Source: Lysobacter sp. FW306-1B-D06B (GTDB taxonomy: Bacteria; Pseudomonadota; Gammaproteobacteria; Xanthomonadales; Xanthomonadaceae). Taken from it: a stretch of DNA of 64,000 nt. The translations under genes and the position numbers were made by a program. The DNA is taken from contig NZ_CP151802.1 in NCBI RefSeq assembly GCF_038446665.1, positions 4,092,001 to 4,156,000 on the forward strand, read 5' to 3'. The first letter of the stretch is position 1, and each line of letters starts with the position of its first letter. Under the pieces are notes generated by a model. The model was not told where the DNA came from. It ran no database searches and saw nothing but the letters and a program-made list of their open reading frames with translations. Shown here one piece after another: positions 26,120-36,383 of this stretch.

Positions 26120-26526
26120 GGCAGGCCATGGATGGCTGGGCCGGGCGACCCGGCGCCGAAAGCGTAGCGCCATGGATGGCTGCGGTGAATCCAATCGAAG
26201 TCCCCGTAGCCCGGGTAAGGCCGAAGGCCGCACCCGGGGCAACGGTTCCGGAGACGGCAACCCGGGTGCGCTGCGCTTACCCGGGCTACGGATGCTTTCG
26301 GTCCGTGCGTCCTTCGACTTCGGGCCTGCGGCCCTACGCTCAGGACGAACGGTGCCAAAGGTATGCCCCACCCCGGAAGCAACCTGCTTCCTCCCCCCGT
26401 TCGTCCTGAGCGTAGCGAAGCGAAGTCGAAGGATGGACGGGCCCGGAGCTCTGACGGGCAAAGCCCCTCAAGTCCTCCCGCCCCGCGCCGTTATCCATCT
26501 CGAATGACCACGGCCACCCGATCGCC
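26120..26526. repeat. Three repeat families in the parP-STAS gap
   Basis: The 407-base gap holds no gene. From left to right: a CCATGGATGGC pair (26125-26182), a CCCGGGTAAGG inverted repeat (26205-26290), and a CTTCGACTTCGGGCC...CAGGACGAACGG inverted repeat with a mirrored CGTCCTGAGCGTAGCG arm (26308-26440). Bases 26441-26526 look unique and may hold the promoter of the next gene; I see no clear consensus there. Confidence 0.85.
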
Positions 26527-26811
26527 ATGAACGCATTGCCGCTTCCCTCCGACCTCGGTATCGAACACGTCGCCGACCTGCAGGCCACGCTGCGCCCGCA
26601 CCTGGAGGACGCCGAACCGCTGTCGCTCGCCGGCGACGCCGTCGAACGCGTGCACACGGCCGGCCTGCAGATGCTGCATGCCTTCGTGCGCGAACGCGCC
26701 GCGCTGGGCCACGCCACCGTCGTCACCGGCGCCTCCCAGGTGCTGGCCGACGCCGCGCGCCAGCTTGCGCTCGCCAAGAGCCTGGGCGTCGACGCCGCGT
26801 CGGCCGCCTGA
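26527..26811 (+). CDS. STAS-domain protein of the second chemosensory cluster
   Basis: The 94-residue product is a single STAS (anti-sigma-factor antagonist type) domain. The loop that carries the phosphorylatable Ser in SpoIIAA reads VERVHTAGLQMLHAF here, with Thr at the Ser position. STAS proteins of this kind are common just upstream of cheY-cheA in proteobacterial chemotaxis clusters; their function there is not well settled. The gene starts the second cluster and lies 52 bases before cheY2. Confidence 0.8.
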   Translation: MNALPLPSDLGIEHVADLQATLRPHLEDAEPLSLAGDAVERVHTAGLQMLHAFVRERAALGHATVVTGASQVLADAARQLALAKSLGVDAASAA

Positions 26812-26863
26812 CGCCATCCCCGCATTTCCCATCCATCCGAACAACAACCAGAAGCCGGCCACG

Positions 26864-27229
26864 ATGTCCAAGAACCTGCTGATCGTCGACGACTCCACCT
26901 CCATGCGGCAGATGGTCGCCTTCGCGCTGACCGGCGGCGGCTTCAACGTGCGCGAGGCCGAAGACGGCCAGGCCGCGCTCGACGTCGCCCGCACCCAGCG
27001 CTTCGACGCCGTGGTGACCGACGTGAACATGCCGCGCATGGACGGCATCGAACTCATCCGCCAGCTGCGCCAGCTGCCCGACTACCGCTTCACGCCGCTG
27101 CTGATGCTCACCACCGAATCCGGCGGCGACAAGAAGGCCGAAGGCAAGGCCGCCGGCGCGACCGGCTGGCTGGTCAAGCCGTTCGACCCCGAACAGCTGC
27201 TCGCCACCGTCCGCAAGGTCCTGGGCTAA
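26864..27229 (+). CDS. Second CheY-type response regulator
   Basis: A stand-alone receiver domain of 121 residues with the acidic pair (LLIVDDSTSMRQMV), the phosphoacceptor Asp in AVVTDVNMPRMDG, conserved Thr (LMLTTESG) and Lys (WLVKPFDPEQL). The Asp context DVNMPRMDG is unlike the motility CheY at 19173 and matches cluster-linked CheY proteins that act mainly with their own CheA. The frame is open upstream as a shadow of the STAS gene; ATG 26864 gives the standard length. Confidence 0.93.
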   Translation: MSKNLLIVDDSTSMRQMVAFALTGGGFNVREAEDGQAALDVARTQRFDAVVTDVNMPRMDGIELIRQLRQLPDYRFTPLLMLTTESGGDKKAEGKAAGATGWLVKPFDPEQLLATVRKVLG

Positions 27230-27277
27230 TCGCCTTCCACACGTTCCAGTCAGCGCACTGAAGGCAGAACCGCCACG

Positions 27278-29251
27278 ATGGACATCACCCGCTTCCACGC
27301 CGCGTTCTTCGAGGAAAGCCGCGAAAACCTGGATGCCATGGAAGCGGGCCTGCTCGCCATGGAATCCGGATCCGCGGATGGCGAAACCATCAATGTCGTC
27401 TTCCGCGCCGCGCATTCGATCAAGGGCGGCGCGGCGACCTTCGGCTTCACCGCCATCAGTGAACTGACGCACCAGTTGGAGACGCTGCTGGACGAAGCGC
27501 GCAGCGGACGCCGACAGCTCGACGCCGGCGCGATCGGCGCGCTGCTGGTCGCCGGCGATTCGCTGCGCGGCCTGCTGGGTGCGGCCGAACACGGCGATCC
27601 GATCGACGCGGTGGGCCTCAAGCGCGCGCACGATGGCCTGGCGAAGATGATGGGCCGCGAAGTCGCCGCATCGAACGCGAAGGCCGAAACGAAGGAGCCG
27701 GAAATCGCCGAATGGCGCATCGGCTTCAAGCCGGCGCCGTCGATGTTCCTCAGCGGCAACGACCCGCTGCGCATCCTGCGCGAGCTGGCCGGCCACGGCG
27801 AGCTGGGCGTCACCGCGCTCGACAACGCGCTGCCGAAGTTCTCCGATCTCGATCCGTTCGAAGCCTACCTGGCGTGGGACCTGATGCTGCCCGGCAGCGT
27901 GCCGCGCAGCGCCATCGACGATGCCTTCGCCTGGGTCGAAGACCAGTGCGAGCTGGCGATCGAAGCCATTCCCATGACGTCCGCCGTCGCGCCCGCACCG
28001 GCGCCGCTGCCGGACGCGCCCGACAACGTCGTCGCGATCGACACGCGCAGCGATGCGCGCAAGGGCAGCGCGAACGAAGGCGACACCTCGATCCGCGTCG
28101 CGGTGAACAAGGTCGACGCGCTGATCAACCTCGTCGGTGAACTCGTCATCACCCAGGCGATGCTGCGCCAGCGCTCCGCACAGCTGGACCCGGTCGCCAA
28201 CGAGCTGCTGCTGTCCGGCCTGGAACAACTCGACCGCAACACCCGCGACCTGCAGGAAGCGGTGATGGGCGTGCGCATGCTGCCGGTGGAGTTCGCCTTC
28301 AGCCGCTTCCCGCGCATGGTCCGCGACCTCGCCGCGCGCCTGGACAAGAAGGTGCGCCTGCGCACCAGCGGTGAAGCCACCGAACTGGACAAGGGCGTGA
28401 TCGAGAAGATCGTCGATCCGCTCGTGCACCTGGTGCGCAACTCGATCGACCACGGCCTGGAATCGCCGGCCGACCGTCGCGCCGCGGGCAAGGACGAAAC
28501 CGGCACGATCAGTCTCAACGCGCAGCACCAGGGCGGCCACATCGTCATCGAGATCAGCGACGACGGCCGCGGTCTGGATCGCGAACGCATCCTGCGCAAG
28601 GCCGCCGAACGCAACCTGCCCATCGCCGACAACCCGACCGACGCGCAGGTGTGGGACCTGGTGTTCCACCCCGGTTTCTCCACGGCCGAACAGCTCACCG
28701 ACCTGTCCGGTCGCGGCGTCGGCATGGACGTGGTGAAGAAGAACATCGCCGCACTCGGCGGCCAGGTCGAGATCCGTTCGAAGAAGGGCGTCGGCACCAC
28801 CGTGTCGATCCGCCTGCCGCTGACGCTGGCGATCCTGGACGGCATGACCGTCGCGGTCAGCGGCGAAGTCTTCATCCTGCCGCTGAACGCGGTCATCGAA
28901 TCGCTGCAGCCCGCCGACGGCGACGTGCGCACCATCGCCGGCGAAGCCCGCGTGCTGCGGGTTCGCGAGGACTACCTGCCGCTGCTCGACCTGGCTTCGC
29001 AGTACGGCCTGTCCGGCGATTCGCGCGTGGGCGCGCCGATCGCGGTGGTGGTGGAAGCCGACGGCAAGCGCCTGGCGCTGGAAGTCGACGAACTGCTCGG
29101 CCAGCAGCAGGTGGTGGTGAAGAACATCGAAGCCAACTACCGCCGCGTGCAGGGCATCTCCGGCGCGACGATCCTGGGCGACGGTCGCGTCGCGCTGATC
29201 GTCGATGTGGGCGGGCTGTCGCAATCCCAGCGCTTGGCCCACGCGGCTTGA
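27278..29251 (+). CDS. cheA: Second chemotaxis histidine kinase CheA
   Basis: A full CheA of 657 residues: Hpt domain with His46 (AAHSIKGGAATFG); a P2 CheY-binding domain at about residues 145-235; dimerisation, ATPase (VHLVRNSIDHG, DDGRGLD, GRGVGMDVV) and CheW-like C-terminal domains. Unlike the first CheA it has a clear P2 domain and no repeat insertion. It follows its cognate cheY by 48 bases. Its likely partners are the CheW, receptors, CheR, CheD and CheB encoded downstream. Confidence 0.95.
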   Translation: MDITRFHAAFFEESRENLDAMEAGLLAMESGSADGETINVVFRAAHSIKGGAATFGFTAISELTHQLETLLDEARSGRRQLDAGAIGALLVAGDSLRGLLGAAEHGDPIDAVGLKRAHDGLAKMMGREVAASNAKAETKEPEIAEWRIGFKPAPSMFLSGNDPLRILRELAGHGELGVTALDNALPKFSDLDPFEAYLAWDLMLPGSVPRSAIDDAFAWVEDQCELAIEAIPMTSAVAPAPAPLPDAPDNVVAIDTRSDARKGSANEGDTSIRVAVNKVDALINLVGELVITQAMLRQRSAQLDPVANELLLSGLEQLDRNTRDLQEAVMGVRMLPVEFAFSRFPRMVRDLAARLDKKVRLRTSGEATELDKGVIEKIVDPLVHLVRNSIDHGLESPADRRAAGKDETGTISLNAQHQGGHIVIEISDDGRGLDRERILRKAAERNLPIADNPTDAQVWDLVFHPGFSTAEQLTDLSGRGVGMDVVKKNIAALGGQVEIRSKKGVGTTVSIRLPLTLAILDGMTVAVSGEVFILPLNAVIESLQPADGDVRTIAGEARVLRVREDYLPLLDLASQYGLSGDSRVGAPIAVVVEADGKRLALEVDELLGQQQVVVKNIEANYRRVQGISGATILGDGRVALIVDVGGLSQSQRLAHAA

Positions 29252-29252
29252 A

Positions 29253-29402
29253 GTAGCCCGGGTAAGGCCGAAGGCCGCACCCGGGGCACCGTGACGGATC
29301 CAAAGGCAAGACGCAATTCACTGGTGTAACGCGCTGCGGCGCGTTCATCGCAGCCACGAACGAGTTGCCTGGGGCGCGGTGCGCTCCGCTTACCCGGGCT
29401 AC
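29253..29402. repeat. CCCGGGTAAGG inverted repeat between cheA2 and cheW
   Basis: The left arm GTAGCCCGGGTAAGGCCGAA starts two bases after the cheA2 stop; the right arm ends CGCTTACCCGGGCTACG at 29402. About 85 unique bases lie between the arms. It is the longest spacer of this family in the window. Confidence 0.85.
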
Positions 29403-29422
29403 GAAACCAGAGAGACACCGAC

Positions 29423-29908
29423 ATGAGCCAGGACCGCAACACCCCCACCGAATCCGCCGACGAATACCTCACCTTCGCCCTGGGCGAAGAGGAATACGGC
29501 GTGGAGATCCTGAAAGTGCAGGAAATCCGCGGCTACGACACCGTCACCCGCCTGCCCGACGCGCCGGACTACATCAAGGGCGTGATCAACCTGCGCGGCA
29601 CCATCGTGCCGGTCATCGACATGCGCCTCAAATTCCGCCTCGCCAAGGCCGAATACAACGCGCTCACGGTGATGATCGTGCTCAACGTCGCCGACCGCGT
29701 GGTGGGCATGGTGGTGGACAGCGTCTCCGACGTGGTGCGCCTGGAAGCCGAGCAGATTCGCCCGGTGCCGGAAATCGGCGCCACCATCGACCGCCAGTTC
29801 ATCACCGGCATCGGCACGCACGGCGAACGCATGCTGATCCTGCTGGAGATCGAGCGCCTGATGACCAGCACCGAGATGGGCCTGGTGGCGCACGCCGACG
29901 CCGCCTGA
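29423..29908 (+). CDS. cheW: Chemotaxis coupling protein CheW
   Basis: CheW links receptors to CheA in the hexagonal array. The 161-residue product contains one CheW domain with the usual core (YLTFALGEEEYGVEILKVQE, IKGVINLRGTIVPVIDMRLK, and IGTHGERMLILLEIERLM). It is the only dedicated CheW in this window although two CheA proteins are encoded, so it may serve both arrays. It is followed by 226 bases without a gene before the first receptor. Confidence 0.95.
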   Translation: MSQDRNTPTESADEYLTFALGEEEYGVEILKVQEIRGYDTVTRLPDAPDYIKGVINLRGTIVPVIDMRLKFRLAKAEYNALTVMIVLNVADRVVGMVVDSVSDVVRLEAEQIRPVPEIGATIDRQFITGIGTHGERMLILLEIERLMTSTEMGLVAHADAA

Positions 29909-30134
29909 GTTTCCGTTCCACCCGCTCCCCCTGCACCTCGTTCCATACAACAAAAACAACGCCCCCACGCACGCCAGGCGGAGCGAATCCGCCAAGCCAG
30001 CCGCGTTGTAGTCGCACCCAAGGCCGCCGTCTCCCACGGGCGATCTTTCGTGAGTCCACAAATCAACGCAGTACCCAGCGCCGTGTGGGATCCATGGCGC
30101 GTTCGATTTGTTTAGCAAGGACATCGAGGATCAC

Positions 30135-32030
30135 ATGATCACTGTTGCAGGGATCCGGCCTGTCACGGCCGACCGCTCCACGTCCGTCGCGCCTTCGCTC
30201 TGGCGCCGTCTCGTTTCGCTCTTCGCGCCCCCGCACGCGCCCTCGCCCGCCGACGGCGCGCGCATCGCCGAACTGGAAGGCCGCATCAAGGCCATCGACC
30301 GCGTGCAGGCGGTGATCGAGTTCGACCTCGACGGCACCATCGTGCACGCCAACGAGAACTTCCTGCACACGCTGGGCTATCGCCTCGACGAGATCCAGGG
30401 CCGCCACCACCGCATGTTCGTCGAATCCGACTACGCGCAGGGCGCGGAGTACCGGGAGTTCTGGGCCAAGCTCGGGCGCGGCGAGTTCGACGCCGGCCAG
30501 TACCGCCGCATCGGCAAGGGCGGGCGCGAGGTCTGGATCCAGGCGTCCTACAACCCCGTGTTCGACAGCCTCGGCCGACCGCGCAAAGTGGTGAAGTTCG
30601 CCACCGACATCACCGCGCAGAAGATGCAGGCGGCGGACTTCGCCGGACAACTGGCGGCGATCAGCAAGGCGCAGGCGGTGATCGAGTTCGATCTCACCGG
30701 ACGCATTCTGTCGGCGAACGACAACTTCCTGGCGACCATGGGCTACACGCTGGACGAGGTCGTCGGCCGGCACCATTCGATGTTCGCCGAGGACACCTAC
30801 CGCAACAGCGCGCAGTACCGCGATTTCTGGGCCAAGCTCGGCCGCGGCGAGTACGACGCGGGCGTGTACCGTCGCCTGGGTAAAGGCGGGCGCGAGGTGT
30901 GGATCCAGGCCTCGTACAACCCGATCTTCGACATGAACGGCAAGCCGTTCAAAGTGGTCAAGTACGCCACCGACATCACCGCGCAGGTGCGCGACACGCA
31001 GGCCTTGCAGCACGCCGTGGCGCAGACCCGGGACGTGGTGGGCGCCGCACAGTCGGGCGATCTGACCCGGCGCATCGATACGGCGGGCAAGACCGGATCG
31101 GTGGCCGATCTGTGCCACGGCATCAATGCGCTGGTGGATGCGATGGCGGGCATCATCGGCCAGATCCAGGTCGCCGCCGACACCATCGGCGTGGGTGCGC
31201 GCGAGATCGCCGCCGGCAACAACGACCTGTCGCAGCGCACCGAATCGCAGGCGGCCTCGCTGGAGGAAACCGCCTCGTCGATGGACGAACTCACCAGCAC
31301 CGTGCGCCACACCGCCGAGAACGCGCGCCAGGCGAACCAGCTGGCGATCGACGCCAGCGCCATCGCCGTGCGCGGTGGCGATGCGGTGCACGAAGTCGTG
31401 GACACGATGGCGCGCATCAGCGAATCGTCGAAGAAGATCGCCGACATCATCGGCGTGATCGACGGCATCGCCTTCCAGACCAACATCCTGGCGCTGAACG
31501 CCGCGGTGGAAGCCGCGCGTGCGGGCGAACAGGGCCGCGGCTTCGCCGTGGTCGCCAGCGAAGTGCGCTCGCTCGCGCAGCGCTCGGCCAGTGCGGCCAA
31601 GGAGATCAAGCACCTGATCGGCGATTCGGTGGAACGCGTCGGCGCCGGCACGCGGCTGGTGCAGGGCGCAGGACGCACGATGGATGAAATCGTCGGCAGC
31701 GTGCAGCGCGTCGGCGCGATGCTCTCGCAGATCAGCGCGGCCACGCTGGAGCAGAGCGCGGGGATCGAGCAGATCAACCAGGCCATCGCGCAGATGGACG
31801 AGAGCACGCAGCAGAACGCGGCGCTGGTGGAGGAAGCTTCGGCCGCGGCGCGCAGCATGGATGAGCAGGTTGGGCAGCTGATGGAAACGGTGTCGGCGTT
31901 CCGGTTGTCGACGGGCGACGCGCGGCGGATGACGGCGGCCAATGAAGGGGCTGCGATGGTGCGGCGGGGTGCTTCGGCTGCGTGTTCGCTGCGGGAACTC
32001 ACGTCGGAGCGGGTGCCGGCGAACGATTGA
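30135..32030 (+). CDS. Soluble double-PAS chemoreceptor (BdlA/Aer-like)
   Basis: No membrane helix is seen. Two tandem PAS domains (about residues 45-165 and 170-290), nearly identical to each other (both with FWAKLGRGE and [13 protein letters not shown]), are followed by a receptor signalling domain with the conserved tip ([20 protein letters not shown]). This is the architecture of BdlA, a biofilm-dispersion regulator in Pseudomonas, and of other cytoplasmic energy sensors; the ligand is unknown. ATG 30135 has GAGGA 4 bases upstream, better than the TTG at 30108. It lacks the C-terminal CheR pentapeptide. Confidence 0.9.
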   Translation: MITVAGIRPVTADRSTSVAPSLWRRLVSLFAPPHAPSPADGARIAELEGRIKAIDRVQAVIEFDLDGTIVHANENFLHTLGYRLDEIQGRHHRMFVESDYAQGAEYREFWAKLGRGEFDAGQYRRIGKGGREVWIQASYNPVFDSLGRPRKVVKFATDITAQKMQAADFAGQLAAISKAQAVIEFDLTGRILSANDNFLATMGYTLDEVVGRHHSMFAEDTYRNSAQYRDFWAKLGRGEYDAGVYRRLGKGGREVWIQASYNPIFDMNGKPFKVVKYATDITAQVRDTQALQHAVAQTRDVVGAAQSGDLTRRIDTAGKTGSVADLCHGINALVDAMAGIIGQIQVAADTIGVGAREIAAGNNDLSQRTESQAASLEETASSMDELTSTVRHTAENARQANQLAIDASAIAVRGGDAVHEVVDTMARISESSKKIADIIGVIDGIAFQTNILALNAAVEAARAGEQGRGFAVVASEVRSLAQRSASAAKEIKHLIGDSVERVGAGTRLVQGAGRTMDEIVGSVQRVGAMLSQISAATLEQSAGIEQINQAIAQMDESTQQNAALVEEASAAARSMDEQVGQLMETVSAFRLSTGDARRMTAANEGAAMVRRGASAACSLRELTSERVPAND

Positions 32031-32283
32031 TCGCATTGCCTTCCGCTGCGTGGGTTTCCTTCTCCCCTTGCGGCGACCGAAGGGAGTGCAGAGCTGAGAA
32101 GGTGCCCGAAGGGCGGAAGAGGGGTCGCGCAAAGCGCGTGCTTCTTAACCGACACACCCCACTTTGCCTGTTCAGCCAAAAAACCTCACGTCAGCGGTGT
32201 TTTCGACCTGCACCAACACCGCGCGCCGCCGATAACACGGGCAAGACGCGCTCCCGCGTCGATTCCCCTGCCGCGGTGCCCGC

Positions 32284-34536
32284 ATGTCGAACGACTCCTC
32301 GCTGTTCCGTTTCTCCTCCCTGTCCCTGCGCGCGCGTTTCGCGTGGATGATCGCCGTGCTCGTGCTCGGCCTGATCGCGATCACCGGCATCGCCGTTGAA
32401 CGCAACTACCACGGCCAGATCGCCGACGAACGGGCGCGACTACAGACGCGCGTCGGTGCCGCACTCGCCGTCGTGCAGCGGTACGCCGATCTGGCGCAGG
32501 CCGGCAAGCTGCCAGAGGACGTCGCGCGCCGTGAAGCGCTGAAGGTCGTCTCCAGCCTGCGCAGCAAGGACGGCACCGATTACCTGTGGGTCAACGACGA
32601 GCATCCGCGCATGCTGATGCATCCCCACCAGACCAAGCTCGACGGCAAGGACCTCACCGATTTCATCAGCGCCGACGACAAGCGCATCTTCGTTGAGATG
32701 GTGAAGGTGGCGCGCGCAGGCGGCGGCTACGTCGACTACATGTGGCCCAAGCCCGGCGTCGAAGGCCCGGTGATGAAAATCTCCTACGTCGCACTGCTGC
32801 CGCGCTGGGGCTGGGTGATCGGCAGCGGCGAGTACACCGACGACATCGCCGCGCGCGCGTGGCGCTTCGCCGGCACGCTGCTGCTGGCCGCGCTGCTTGC
32901 ACTGGCGGCGGCGGTCGCGTTGTGCCTGCTGATCTCGCGCAGCATCGCCGCTTCGGTGCGACGCGCCACGCAGGCCGCGCAAGCGATGGCCGAAGGCCGC
33001 TTCGACGTGGACATCCGCACCGACCAGCGCGACGAAGTCGGCCAGCTCCTTGGCGCACTGCAGCGCATGCGCCAGCGCCTGGAGGACTACTCTGCCGCGC
33101 AGGGCGAGATGGCGCGTCGCCATGACGAAGGCCAGATCGGATTCCGCATCGACGACAGCGCCTTCCCCGGTGCCTACGGCCGCATGGTGCGCGAGACCAA
33201 CGGCCTGGTCGCATCGCACATCGACGCGATCGAGCGCGCGCTGCGGATCATGGAGCGTTACGCCGTGGGCGACCTGACGCAGGACATGGACCGCCTGCCC
33301 GGCGAGAAGGCCGTGCTCACGCGCACCATGGACTCGGTGAAAGCGAACCTGCAGGCGATCAACGGCGAGATCCAGCGCCTGGCCCTGGCCGCCGCCGACG
33401 GCGATTTCGCCGCGCGCGGGGATGCGGAACGCTTCGAGCACGATTTCCGCGCGATGGTGGACACCCTCAATCGCCTGATGTCCACCGCCGACGGCAACCT
33501 CTCCGCGTTGTCCACGCTGCTCCAGGGCATGGCACGCGGCGACCTGGACCAGCACATGCGCGGCGAATATCGCGGCGTGTTCGCACGCATGGCGGACGAT
33601 GCCAACGAAACGGTCGACCGCCTGGCCGAGATCGTCGGCCAGATCCGCGAAGGCTCCGATGCCATCAGCAGCGCCGCGGCCGAAATCGCCGCCGGCAACA
33701 ACGATCTTTCGCACCGCACCGAACAGCAGGCGGCGTCGCTGGAGGAAACCGCTTCGTCGATGGAGGAGCTCACCTCCACCGTGCGCCAGAACGCCGACAA
33801 CGCACGCCAGGCGGACCAGCTGGCGCGCACCGCAGCCGACGTCGCGGGCGAAGGCGGCGCGATCGTCGAGAAGGTGGTGCTCACGATGAGCGCCATCAAC
33901 GAATCCTCGCGCCGCATCGGCGACATCATCGGCGTGATCGACGGCATCGCCTTCCAGACCAACATCCTCGCGCTCAACGCCGCGGTGGAAGCGGCGCGTG
34001 CCGGTGAGCAGGGCCGCGGCTTCGCCGTGGTCGCCGGCGAGGTGCGCTCGCTTGCGCAGCGCTCGGCCAACGCGGCCAAGGAGATCAAGCAGCTCATCAT
34101 CGATTCGGTGGTGGAAGTGCAGCAGGGCACGCAGCTGGTGGACCAGGCGGGCCGGACGATGGAGGACATCGTCACCAGCGTGAAGAAGGTCACCGACATC
34201 ATCGCCGACATCTCCGCGGCGTCGCAGGAGCAGAGCGCGGGCATCGAGCAGGTCAACCACGCCATCACGCAGATGGACGAAGGCACGCAACAGAATGCGG
34301 CGCTGGTGGAGCAGGCCTCGGCCGCCGCGCGCAGCCTGGAGCAGCAGTCCGAGCAGTTGGTGGAAACGGTGGCGGTGTTCCGCCTGGCGCAAGCGGCGGC
34401 AGCGGTGCGGGCGCAGGTGATCGATGTGGCGCCGGTGCGTGCAGCCAAGCCGGTGCGTGCGGTGCGTTCGGCTGCGGCATCGCGGGCGCCTCGTGCGAAG
34501 GCGGCTAATGGCGGGACGGATTGGCAGGAGTTCTGA
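32284..34536 (+). CDS. Methyl-accepting chemotaxis protein, sCache-type
   Basis: This is a membrane receptor of 750 residues. Helix 1 is at about residues 20-37. The periplasmic domain (38-190) has the single-Cache pattern ([39 protein letters not shown]), a domain that often binds short organic acids. Helix 2 at about 195-218 leads to a HAMP domain, about four further HAMP-like segments, and the signalling domain. The end, DWQEF, matches the pentapeptide that tethers CheR. Ligand not predictable. The preceding 250-base gap has a GCCGATAA box (32228) but no matching -35. Confidence 0.93.
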   Translation: MSNDSSLFRFSSLSLRARFAWMIAVLVLGLIAITGIAVERNYHGQIADERARLQTRVGAALAVVQRYADLAQAGKLPEDVARREALKVVSSLRSKDGTDYLWVNDEHPRMLMHPHQTKLDGKDLTDFISADDKRIFVEMVKVARAGGGYVDYMWPKPGVEGPVMKISYVALLPRWGWVIGSGEYTDDIAARAWRFAGTLLLAALLALAAAVALCLLISRSIAASVRRATQAAQAMAEGRFDVDIRTDQRDEVGQLLGALQRMRQRLEDYSAAQGEMARRHDEGQIGFRIDDSAFPGAYGRMVRETNGLVASHIDAIERALRIMERYAVGDLTQDMDRLPGEKAVLTRTMDSVKANLQAINGEIQRLALAAADGDFAARGDAERFEHDFRAMVDTLNRLMSTADGNLSALSTLLQGMARGDLDQHMRGEYRGVFARMADDANETVDRLAEIVGQIREGSDAISSAAAEIAAGNNDLSHRTEQQAASLEETASSMEELTSTVRQNADNARQADQLARTAADVAGEGGAIVEKVVLTMSAINESSRRIGDIIGVIDGIAFQTNILALNAAVEAARAGEQGRGFAVVAGEVRSLAQRSANAAKEIKQLIIDSVVEVQQGTQLVDQAGRTMEDIVTSVKKVTDIIADISAASQEQSAGIEQVNHAITQMDEGTQQNAALVEQASAAARSLEQQSEQLVETVAVFRLAQAAAAVRAQVIDVAPVRAAKPVRAVRSAAASRAPRAKAANGGTDWQEF

Positions 34537-34576
34537 GGAACCCTGCTCCACTTCACTCCTCCCCTGCGGCTCTTGG

Positions 34577-34604
34577 CCCCTCCCCTGCAAGCAGGGGAGG
34601 GAGC
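34577..34604. repeat. CCCTCCCCTGC hairpin after the sCache receptor
   Basis: CCCCTCCCCTGCAAGCAGGG at 34577-34596 extends to GGAGGGA. It is a single hairpin of the family found inside fliO, flhF and cheA, with a partial arm at 34558. It may act as a transcript end hairpin, but no T-tract follows. Confidence 0.75.
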
Positions 34605-34678
34605 AACAGCGCTCACAACGGCCTTCCACCCCGCTAAGCTCCCCCCTCGGCGCAATGCCACACCACAGGGGCGAAGGA

Positions 34679-35119
34679 ATGGGGAACACCCGCAAGCACA
34701 CCACCGCGAACGCGGTCCGCGCATCGTTGGCGACCTCGCTCATCGCGCTGGCCTTCACCGGCATCGCGCATGGCGAAGAGGTCAAGACGCTTCCGCCGGA
34801 AACGCAGCAGGCCGTCGAAGGCATCGCCAAGGGGTTGATGCAGGTGCAGGAGGACGGCGTCGAGCTGTCCTGCGACAAGGCCGTCGGCAACGCGCGCTAC
34901 GGCCTGGAAACGATGCTCGAGGTCGGGCAGAAGAACGCCGATGCCGGCTACATGAAACGCGCCGACTTCGACGCCATGTCGACCAAGCTGCGCGCCGCGC
35001 TCGCGGAAGTCACGCCGCAGGACTGCGCCGGCGCGAGCGGCGAGAAGCAGGCGTTCTACCGCTGCATGTCCAGCGACTACAACCACGTCGCCGCATGCGC
35101 GGCCGCGCACCGCTTCTGA
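34679..35119 (+). CDS. Small secreted Cys-containing protein of unknown function
   Basis: I do not recognise this 146-residue protein. It has a clear signal peptide (residues 1-34, cut near AHG/EEV). The mature part is mostly helical and contains four Cys residues that could form two disulfides. ATG 34679 is preceded by GCGAAGG, a fair ribosome site. The frame is open upstream as a shadow of the receptor. It sits between a chemoreceptor and a convergent oxidoreductase gene; nothing links it firmly to either. Confidence 0.65.
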   Translation: MGNTRKHTTANAVRASLATSLIALAFTGIAHGEEVKTLPPETQQAVEGIAKGLMQVQEDGVELSCDKAVGNARYGLETMLEVGQKNADAGYMKRADFDAMSTKLRAALAEVTPQDCAGASGEKQAFYRCMSSDYNHVAACAAAHRF

Positions 35120-35132
35120 GCGGCGCGCGCGC

Positions 35133-36245
35133 TCACTCCATCACGATCACCACCTTGCCGCGCGCGCGTCCGCTCTCCACGTAGCGGACCGCGTCGGCGA
35201 TCTCGCGCAACGGATAACGCCGGTCGACGACCGGCGTGACGGCCCCGCTTTCCATCAGCCCGCGCAGTACGTTCATGTCCTGCTGCGAGAGCTCGGCCAG
35301 CACCATGCCCAGGTGCTGATCGACGAACCAGGACGTCACCATCGCGCCCAGCGGCTTGAGCATCGGCCCGATCCAGCGGCCGTCGTCCGGACCACCGCCG
35401 CCGATGAGCACGTAGCGCCCGTCGGGAACGAGCACGCGCCGGTTTTCCGCCAGCGTGCGGTTGCCGACGTTGTCGAGGATCACGTCGAAGCGCGCCGGAC
35501 CCTGCGTGTAGTCGGCGCGCTTGTAGTCCACCACTTCCTGCGCGCCGAGGCCGCGCACCATCGCCACGTTGCGCGTGCTGCACACGCCGGTGACCTGCGC
35601 GTCCATGGTGCGCGCGATCTGCACGGCGAAGGTGCCCACGCCGCCGGAGGCGCCGTTGATCAGCACGCGATCGCCGGCCTTGAGCCTGCCGCCGTCGCGC
35701 AGCCCCTGCAGCGCCGTGGTCGCCGCGATGGCGACGCCGCCGGCCTGGTCGAAGGAGAGATTGGCCGGCTTGAGCGCGATCGCGCGATCCTGCTTCACCG
35801 TGACGTACTCGGCGAAGGCCCCGGTGCGCCCGCCGAAGACAGCGTCTCCCGGCTTGAAGCGCGTGACGTTGCGCCCGACCGTCATCACCGTGCCGGCGAA
35901 ATCCACGCCCATGCGGATCTCCTTCGGCCGGCGCAGGCCGGTGCCCAGTCGCATCAGGTAGGGCGTGCCGCGCAGGTAGTGCCAGTCCAGCGGATTCACC
36001 GCAGCCGTGCGCACCTTGACCAGCACTTCGTCGTCGGCGGGCACGGGTTTTTCGATGTTGACGATTTCCAGCCGTTCGGCGGTGCCGTAGTCGCAACGGA
36101 TGACGGCCTTCATCGGGTCGCGCGGCGAGACGGGCGGATCGGTGTAGCAGCTGTTGGTCGAGGTGAACCAGCCGACCGCGAAGGCGGCGCCCGCGCCGAC
36201 GACGAGAACGCCGAGCGTCCATGCGAACAGGCGTTTGAGCTTCAT
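35133..36245 (-). CDS. Membrane-anchored zinc-independent alcohol dehydrogenase/quinone reductase family protein
   Basis: This is a medium-chain dehydrogenase/reductase of the quinone oxidoreductase type: GroES-like domain (PLDWHYLRGTPYLMRLGTG), then the nucleotide-binding fold with the glycine motif GASGGVGTFAVQIA. The Cys/His ligands of the catalytic zinc are not apparent. The ATG at 36245, preceded by GGGGAGGG, adds an N-terminal membrane helix (about residues 5-25), unusual for this family. 370 residues. The substrate cannot be predicted. It is convergent with the secreted-protein gene and faces no partner. Confidence 0.8.
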   Translation of the reverse strand: MKLKRLFAWTLGVLVVGAGAAFAVGWFTSTNSCYTDPPVSPRDPMKAVIRCDYGTAERLEIVNIEKPVPADDEVLVKVRTAAVNPLDWHYLRGTPYLMRLGTGLRRPKEIRMGVDFAGTVMTVGRNVTRFKPGDAVFGGRTGAFAEYVTVKQDRAIALKPANLSFDQAGGVAIAATTALQGLRDGGRLKAGDRVLINGASGGVGTFAVQIARTMDAQVTGVCSTRNVAMVRGLGAQEVVDYKRADYTQGPARFDVILDNVGNRTLAENRRVLVPDGRYVLIGGGGPDDGRWIGPMLKPLGAMVTSWFVDQHLGMVLAELSQQDMNVLRGLMESGAVTPVVDRRYPLREIADAVRYVESGRARGKVVIVME

Positions 36246-36383
36246 GGCGTGCCCTCCCCGGAGCTGCGGTCGCGGACAGCGGCCATAGTCCATAACGGCG
36301 CGCGGCGGATCCGGCGGCCTTGTGGCACGGCCTGCGTGCTTTCCGGGGAACCGTGGTTTCAGCTGCCCCTACGCCCCGCCCCT

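Noticed and set aside
30063..30083. Sigma-28 promoter before the PAS receptor
   Set aside because: TCAA and GCCG are 13 bases apart and the -10 continues GTGT, so spacing and sequence are both poor.
32209..32235. Sigma-28 promoter before the sCache receptor
   Set aside because: GCCGATAA at 32228-32235 is a good -10, but the -35 at the right distance (TGCA) does not match.
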